From the NCBI GenBank assembly GCA_036426205.1, contig CM071567.1, forward strand, positions 287,234,145 through 287,298,144: a stretch of DNA of 64,000 nucleotides, read 5' to 3'. A model generated the notes under the pieces. The model had not been told where the DNA came from. It made no database searches and saw only the letters and a list, made by a program, of their open reading frames with translations. How positions within the stretch are numbered: position 1 is the stretch's first letter; every line of letters begins with the position of its first letter. This stretch comes from Ascaphus truei (Eukaryota; Chordata; Amphibia; Anura; Ascaphidae). This document shows positions 39,101-47,491 of this stretch, piece after piece. The position numbers and the translations under genes are program-made.

Positions 39101-42100
39101 AGAATTTTAATCAGTGTTAGGACCTGTGAATTATGGTCATGCCTTGGAATGGCTCACAGGCATACAATGCTTTGGCCAAAGTGTTAAAATAAATGACCCT
39201 TTTATTCAAGATATATATAGGTATTTCACTGTGTATTTTTGCCATTGGATGTAGCACTGGGCTCTGTTTGTGTTTGTTTGTAGTATATATTGCCATGCCC
39301 AGTAGTTGTAAAGAAATATTTGGCCAAGTGAAAGACGAATCCCTGCCCCTCCCGCCACCCTTTTGATTGCAGATAGATTTGGAAACTGATGCTAATATCC
39401 CTTGCAGCAGAAACATAAATTCTGTTCTAGCAACATTTGGCCATTGCTTTCAATCTAAATCTACAGAAGCTTCACCTTTGTTTTTCGTATCCCCCAAAAA
39501 ACGGGGAACTGAGAACTTGCATTGATTATCGAGCGTTAAACAAGGTAAGCACTAAGAACCGATATCGACTGCATTTATTTCCAGTCCTTTTGGATCAAGG
39601 GAAGACGGCTATGATTTTCTCTAAAATGGATCTCCATGGGACATATCATCTGGTGCGGGTGCGTGAAGGAGACAAGTGGAAAATGGATTTCCATACTAAA
39701 TTTGGAATCTGAGCATCAAGTGATACCATTCAACCTATGCAATGCACCCGCTTCCTTTAAAAAAAATTTTTAAGTGAAGTATTGCGAGAGTTCATCGTTA
39801 TCTGTGTCATAGTATACATCGATGACATCTTAATCTTCTTTTCCTCATCTTTGGATGAACATGTACACCATGTAAAGGCAGTTTTAAAAGAATTAAGACA
39901 ACATACAGTAAACTATTTGTAAAACAAATACTGTAAATATTACCTGTGCTCTTCTCTTTGTAAAGTAAAAGGATTGGCCTTACATTTATGGAAAACCAAG
40001 AAAAATTCCTGTGCTCCTACAATACCAATCAGGCTAAAATATACACTAGTGACAGTTTTACATTTAGAACCTAAGTCATTTGGTTGCATCTTTTAATCAA
40101 AACATGATTCAAGCTTGCCAACCTCATCAAGGTAAACTCTTTTTAGTAGGTACCTACACTCAACATATGCAATTTCATATTGTCCTATTTTATAAACTTT
40201 GTGAAGTATGGGAATGAGCCCTGAAGGGGTTAAATAAATGAAGTATATGCTTATTTGTGATTTAGTGCAGTTAACACTGGCCACATCCAGTACCAAAGTT
40301 CCCTTATTATAAAGGTAATCTGTGGGTGGTCAAATACCCTAGTCTGAAGTATTAAGTCTTACACATATCTCTTCTTTCTTTCAGCCATAAACACTCACCT
40401 ACTCTTCAGTGGAGGGTGAAGTGTAGACTGACAATGAGGTATATAATACCTTTATGCTACTTGTCAAATTGGTAAGGAGCTCTATTCTGAAGGGAGGAGG
40501 CATACACCTCCAAGGAAATGTTTAGTAAAACAGAAACCAAGTGAGCCACAATCTACCCCTATGATGGAATATATAATTAACACTATATTTAAATGACATT
40601 ATGGTGTATACAGCATGGAAAATAATTGGCCTAACATTTATGAAAACAAATAATGTGCATATTACATGGGCTCATCCCTTTGTGAAGTATGCAGCTGGTA
40701 AAAGGATTGGCCTTCTATTTATGGAAAGCAAAGAAAAAGTCCTATGCTCCTACCAATAGGGCTAAAATATACTAGTGACATTTTTACATTTTGAATCTAA
40801 GTCTTTTGGTTGCATCTTTTGAGCAAAACATGATTCAAGCCTGCCAACTAGTATATTTGAGCCCAATTGGTAGTAGAGCAGGAATTGCTCTTTGTTTGCA
40901 TTAAGATGGTGCCACAATTTAACGCTGGCAGGTCATCCATGAATTGCAAAGACCTTGGCTTTGGTACAAACACATTTCTGGTTGCCATTCATGAACACTA
41001 CAGTAAAGGATTATGTGAGTTCTTGTTACATCCATTTTGAAGCAAAATCTGACAGCATGCCTCACCAAGGTCTATTGATGCCTATAGCTCCACCACCTGC
41101 TCTGTGGAATACCTTGTCTTTAGGGTTTGTGATAGAACTCCCCAAGGAAAGGTGTTACGGTACTATCTTTGGTGGTCTTCGACTTGTTCACCGAGATTAG
41201 TCATTTTATTTTCACTTAAGGAATGCCATTCATGGAACTGCTGGCACAACAGTTACTACAGATCATAGTTCACCTTCATGGAATGCCATCTATCTTGAAC
41301 TTGGACTGAGGTTCACAATTTTCATCACGGTTCTGGAAAGCTTTCAGTTTTATGGTTGGCTTTGACTTACATTTCACCTCTAGCTATCATCCTCAATCAA
41401 ATGGGCAAACAGAGAGAGTGAACCAGGCCCTGGAACAATATCTGCAATGTCACCTGGCACAAGGAAGTTTCAACTGGGCAGAGTTGCTATGGATTGCAAA
41501 ATTCATGAATAATAACACTGAACATTTCACTTTAAACTATTCTCCATTCATTTGCGCCTTTGGGTTTAATTTTAGGAGGATTCCAGAATGAATGCCGGAT
41601 AATCCACAATATGCTCGGTAGAGGAACGCCAGAGATGCATGCTATGGTTATTCTCAACTGCTCGAAAAAATTTAACTAAATGAGTCCTTCCCAAAATATT
41701 CTGATAAAAAGTGAAAAACAGCTCCTTAGTATGTTGTAGGTGATAATGTTTGGTTATCTTAAAAAAAACTTCAATCCAACGGGTTCTAGGAAATTTCACC
41801 AATGTTTTATTGGCCCATTTCCGGTTAAAAAAAAAGGTATCAACCATGTAGCTCTCAGACTAAAACTCCCAGTTGCAATGAACATTCTTCCTGTGCTCCA
41901 CTTTGTAAGGTTACCCAGCCCCCACTCCCCCGACCCTGAGGTCTTGTCTCTAATCTGGAGTACGAGGTTTGGAACATCCTTGATTCCAAGTATCAGAGGG
42001 AAAAATTATTTTATTTATTGAATTGGGTAGGTTATGGGCCAGTGGAAAGGTCAGTGGAACCAGTTACTAGGCTTCATGCCCCCAACTTGATGTCCAGGTT

Positions 42101-44823
42101 TCTCCTCAGACACCCCTTAAAACCTTGCGGTAGGGGAAGGGGTAAGAGACTTAATACTGTCAAGATTCACTCCCGCAATACACCCCATAGACTTGTAGGC
42201 GTGGACAGAAGAGTCAAGGTCATGTCCAGGGCTGGTAGGAAGTAGAATCTCCCATGAGTCCAGCGGCCATCTTCTCTTAGGGAATGAAAACTCCTCCAAG
42301 CCTGCTAGTTGTCACTTGACAACTTTTTTTATTCCAGAGTAGCAATCTTGCCATTACCTTGCCCTCTGCTCTTTTGTATTTTCCTGCTACCAATACTTGC
42401 ATCTATCTCTGCAGACTTTTCAGGCACCGTTTTGCTTTAGGAAAAAGGAAACAAAGCGCAAAAAACTCTCATGGTGTAGTACTTCAATAAATGTATTGTA
42501 CAAAATGGTAAGGGATACAAGTTCAAAATCAATAATTGTAAAACAGTGGGTTAAAAAACGTAATTGGCCCGGGTGGAACCACGATCTGCCGCTCCAAGGT
42601 CCAAATCAGCCAGATGGTAGAAGGATAGCTGGGGCATCCCCTCCGCATGGAGGCAATAATCAGTGAAAGCCATATAGGTGCCCCTCTCTGCATTCGGTCC
42701 TCCACGGGGACTGCTCACAAGTCCTCCAATGGGAAATTCCCAGAACAACGGAACCTCCAAGCTATCGGCACACTTCCAGTGATGTGCCAGGGGTGTAATC
42801 AGGACCTCCGGACTGGCAAATTCAAAGATGCTATGTTCACAAAGGTGGAGGAGACTACAGCAAATCCGTGTTGCCTATTCTAGTAGCTTTGATAACTTTG
42901 CTGACATCTCAAATGGTTTGGCATGTTTCCACTGAACAGTTTGTCATTTGTGTTATCATGGTGTTCAGAAAGAATCTGAAACCATTTCCACAAATTTCAA
43001 ACCGTGAGCTAGGAAAATGCCAATACCACTCGGGACAGCAGCGATGTAACACCTGCATAGAGTGCTGCACAGATAGAGCCGTCTCTCCCTGCACAACTCT
43101 TACAGGCGATGGTAGTGCTTTTATAAAAAATGTAATACTAGTGCAGGGGGTCTCTGGAGCCGAACTGCATTCATTTCAGGTCCAGGGATCCCCTGCTTCC
43201 CGAGTAACGGGCTCCGGTATGGGAAGCTGGTATCTCCTATGTGTTTAAATGTCCCCGTCACGTGGCGCGGGACATTTTAACATTGCATGGGAATACCGGC
43301 ATCCCATACCAGGGCCTGTAACTCGGGAAGCAGGGCATCCCTGAGGCTGAAATTAATGCAGTTCTGCTCCGGAACCCCTGTTCCTGTACACTAGTATTAA
43401 AATGTAAATAAAAACAGCTTCATTACCTTAGAGGTTAGCTGTAAAGGCAAAAAACGTTTTAACCTGCATACCCGGTTTGTTGGGGGTAAAGGGGGTGGAT
43501 AAAGGGGTTAGTTGCCCCAGTGTCGGTGGTTAGACCTGCTGGGAAGGTTGCGGAAGTAGTTAACCCCTTCACTAACATAGCGGTTGGAACCGCTATGGAA
43601 TGAAGGGGGTAACCACCCCTGCTACCCACCCGGGAGGCCTAACCACTCACCCTTGGGGCAACTAACCCCTTCATCCAATCCCTCTAACCCCCCCAAGAAA
43701 CATTAAAATACAACAACCCTACTACCCACCTAACTACCCCCAACAATCCCCCTCAACACGTACAGTACAATAATGGTCAAAATTACTATTATCCAGATCT
43801 GGATAATAGCTCAGTAGCCTATTAAAAATAAAACATTATCCAGCCAGCATAAAGTAAATTAGAGTTGCACTTCCCCTGTGACATTTTGATGACTGCAAGA
43901 CAGGATACGGACTTTCAGGGCAGAAGTAGGGAGTAATACACCAACCTTGGCCTGGGATCAGAGGCCTGGGATGTAGGGGTAGTCAGGTACAGTTCCAGGG
44001 TCAAGGCAGGCAGCAGGCAAAGGGAACTCAGGTCCGATTCCAAAGTCGAGGCAGGCGGCAGGCAAAGAGTAGTCAGGTCTGTTTCCGAGATTGTGGTGGG
44101 CGGCAAGCAAGGGACAGTCAGGTTCAGTTCCAAGGTCAAGATAGGCAGCAGGCATAACAAAGGCAAGGCAGAGCTCAGAAAGGACAAGGTAACAAGTACT
44201 TTGCATGAGCAAAAACTAGTAGCAACTTCCTACCTTTTAAAGGCCAGAGTCGGCTGCTGGCAATGAAAACCAAAGAGAGACTGCTTTCTTGTCAGGGGAG
44301 TAAGGGCAGGATTTGCCAGAAGCAAGATGGCCGTGGTGGCTTCGGACAGATGATGTCACTTCCTGTCAGCATTCATCCCGAATGTTCAGACAGATCCCTT
44401 ATACCATGCCAGGATGAAGGCCGTCCTCGTCTTGCTCCTCATCTTCCTCCCCGTCCTCCGTGGCAGCAACATAACAATAAAAAAACAACTAATGGCCACT
44501 AACCCCTTAATCACCTTACCGGTTAGTAACCGCTAAAGTAATGAAGGGGTTTATTCCGCCCCCTACTACCCACCCAGGACACCTAACCACCCTCTCTGGT
44601 GCTACTACCCCCACCGTCTACCCATTGATTTGCCAATTGGTACACCATGCCCATATACAATGGGCATGATTTGCCACTATGACAGTCAATGGGCAACAAA
44701 AAAAAAACAATCACGAAAAGTACAAAGCAATAAAGAAAAAACAAGCAACAAAAACACAAAGCAATTAAAAAAACAATTGGGAACAAAATGTGGAGAATAA
44801 ACTTTGCCTTATTGAATTTTGGA

Positions 44824-44875
<52 letters not shown>

Positions 44876-47453
44876 CTTTTATGGAGCTTATATATATATA
44901 TATTAAACAAAAAAATGTACTGCTGCACCTACTTAATATACCCCTGTGAGAGACTGTGCAATATATTAAAATGGTATAAAATACCTATAGGTGATAGACA
45001 AACAACACACTTGCCAAAACAAACAAAAAAAACAAACAGACAAAAAAGAAAAAAATAGGCAAACAGTTCCCAAAGCAGATATTACCGAGATATTGCTGCA
45101 GGAACGCCGCTGCCAGTCTTCAGGAACAACCGAACTCCTCTTCAACCTATAGAACAAAAATAAGACAGCGCGGCTCCCATAGCATAATATTGTACCAGTA
45201 ATTTTAATAAACGTTGAAATACTGTACACGGATCACCGCCACTCACAATTTTAAAAATCAATATAAGCAAAATCTTTGAAACTTCACCCAATTCCTCCGT
45301 CTACTGTGCCGCAGCCTCGTGTAGGTCTGCGCCGATAGACTTCTGTTCCGGGTTGTCAGAAGTGTGCGTACACACAATAGTCCTTCCCAGGTCAAAATTT
45401 TGTGATAACAGTCTCTGGCTACAACAGTTCAATGCACCTAACACGGGCAGCAGATTCACCACGGAGGAGTTACCGGGTAAAATACATCAGCATAAATTAT
45501 ATTATGCACTGGATACACACGTCCATAAGTTCAAAGAGAGTCCTTAATATTAACCCTACGCGTTTTGTCGTGAAACATGCGACTTCTTCAGGTGAATCTG
45601 CTGCCCGTGTTAGGTTATCGGCGCATCTACACGAGGCTGTGGTACAGTAGACGGAGGAGTCGGTGAACTATGCTTATATTGAATTTTTAAATTGTGAGTG
45701 GCCGTAATCCGTGTATTTCAATGTTTATTAAAATTACAGGTACAATATTATGCTATGGGAGCCGCGCTGTCTTCTTTTTGTTATATATACATATATGATT
45801 TTACTTTTTCTGAGAAAAAAAATATTGTAACTATTTTGCTAGAAGCGAACTGTTGTACATTTATATTTTGATTAATTTACAGTATGCACAATATTTTCTT
45901 GATTTTTTAGCAGCGGCATGTTTCAGAAGCGCTGGGTAAAATGTGATGGACACAACATTTCTTACTACCATAATGACAGGGTAAGTATTTAATAGAAATA
46001 TAATTATCAGTGTTATCAACATTATATTGGATATGGCTCAACACATACTGTATCTTTTATTATGCTATTTTATTTGCCTTTGTTTTTGATGGGATATTCG
46101 AGGTGACTGGTAGATTGCTTGGAACTTGGTGCTATAATATTGTATATCTCACACTCAGGACCGCCAACATGGGTTGGTGGGGGGAGGGCAGACTGACATT
46201 CAATAGTTTGCTTTCAAGCAACTGAAACGAAGGACTTAAAGAAGTGAATAAAAGCACTCTGACTCTGAAGACATTGACACTGATTTTGAAGCAGTGTAGC
46301 CTGGCTTGAATCCTGGTGTCAGCTTGTTGTGACCTTGGGCAAGTCATTTTTATCTATCTGTACCTCAAGCAATAAAATTATATTGTATGCTTAAATATCT
46401 AAATAAATAAATATAAATATATATATATATACACAAGTGGCGACCGGGTGTATATACATACAGGACTCAACAAATACACTCACCCGGTCGCATTTTGGCA
46501 GCTGTCAACTGCTTACCTGCGGCGGTGTCCCCCGGTCTTCGTCTGCAAATTAATGTTTTCTCCCGGAAGCTCCAAATAAAATGGCCACCATGGCAACTGG
46601 ACGCTACGTGATGTTGTGACATCACATGTAGCTACGTTACTAGACTATGCGTGATGTCATCACCATGTCCCGTTGTCATGGCAACACTGCGTCATTTGGT
46701 GCCACAACAATTTTAACTGGAGCTGCAGGGGGAAAAGATGAGTTTTCAGGGGAGAAGACAGAGATGGCAGCACCATGCCATCGGACCCTGCAGCCGGACC
46801 TCACCACAGGTGTCATGGGGGGACGGGACAAATGTGTGTTTTGCCCAGATTGTCGGGCCCTGTGTATGTGTATACAGTTGTGTGAAAAAGAAAGTACACC
46901 CTCTTTGAATTCTATGGTTTTACATATCAGGACATAATAATAATCATTTGTTCCTTAGCAGGTCTTAAAATTAGGTAAATACAACCTCAGATGAACAACA
47001 ACACATAACATATTACACCGTGTCATGATTTATTTAACATAAATATAGCCAAAATGGAGAAGCTATATGTATATACATATCAACTGTATATATATAATCC
47101 AATGCACAGACGGCACACCATTTGCAAGTAAATAAGTTTTGGTGCTTATCCCGTAAAGCAATAACAGACCATACGATACCGGTTGCAACACGACATCAAG
47201 GGACAGAAAGCTGGTAAGTAGATCATAAATGTTCTATATTTGATAGAAGACACAAAAAATGACGTTTTCGGCCCCCCAGTGGGACCTTTCTTCACGTCGG
47301 GTTTTGTGTCTTCTATCAAATATAAAGAAATTATGATCTACTTACCAGGGGGCTGTCCCTTGATGTTGGTGTTGCAAGTGTATCGTATGGTCTGTTATTG
47401 CTTTAGGGATAAGCACCAAAACGTATTGCAAATGGGGGGCGTCTGTGCATTGG

Positions 47454-47491
<38 letters not shown>

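Larger units (their letters stand above)
36563..42440 (+). mobile_element. Ty3/Gypsy chromovirus, decayed
   Basis: The 5' LTR starts TGTCAAGATT at 36563 and a truncated 3' LTR starts TGTCAAGATT at 42158 after a purine tract. Shared LTR text includes CATGAGTCCA, CGGCCATCTT and CTGCAGACTTTTCAGG. Between them are remnants of Gag, RT, integrase and a C-terminal chromodomain in the usual Gypsy order. Many stops and frameshifts show it is dead. It lies in the intron between ARAP2 exons 5 and 6. Confidence 0.85.

Noticed and set aside
43975..44205. Regularly spaced repeats that could suggest a CRISPR-like array
   Set aside because: Units are contiguous diverged copies without constant repeats and unique spacers, in a vertebrate genome.
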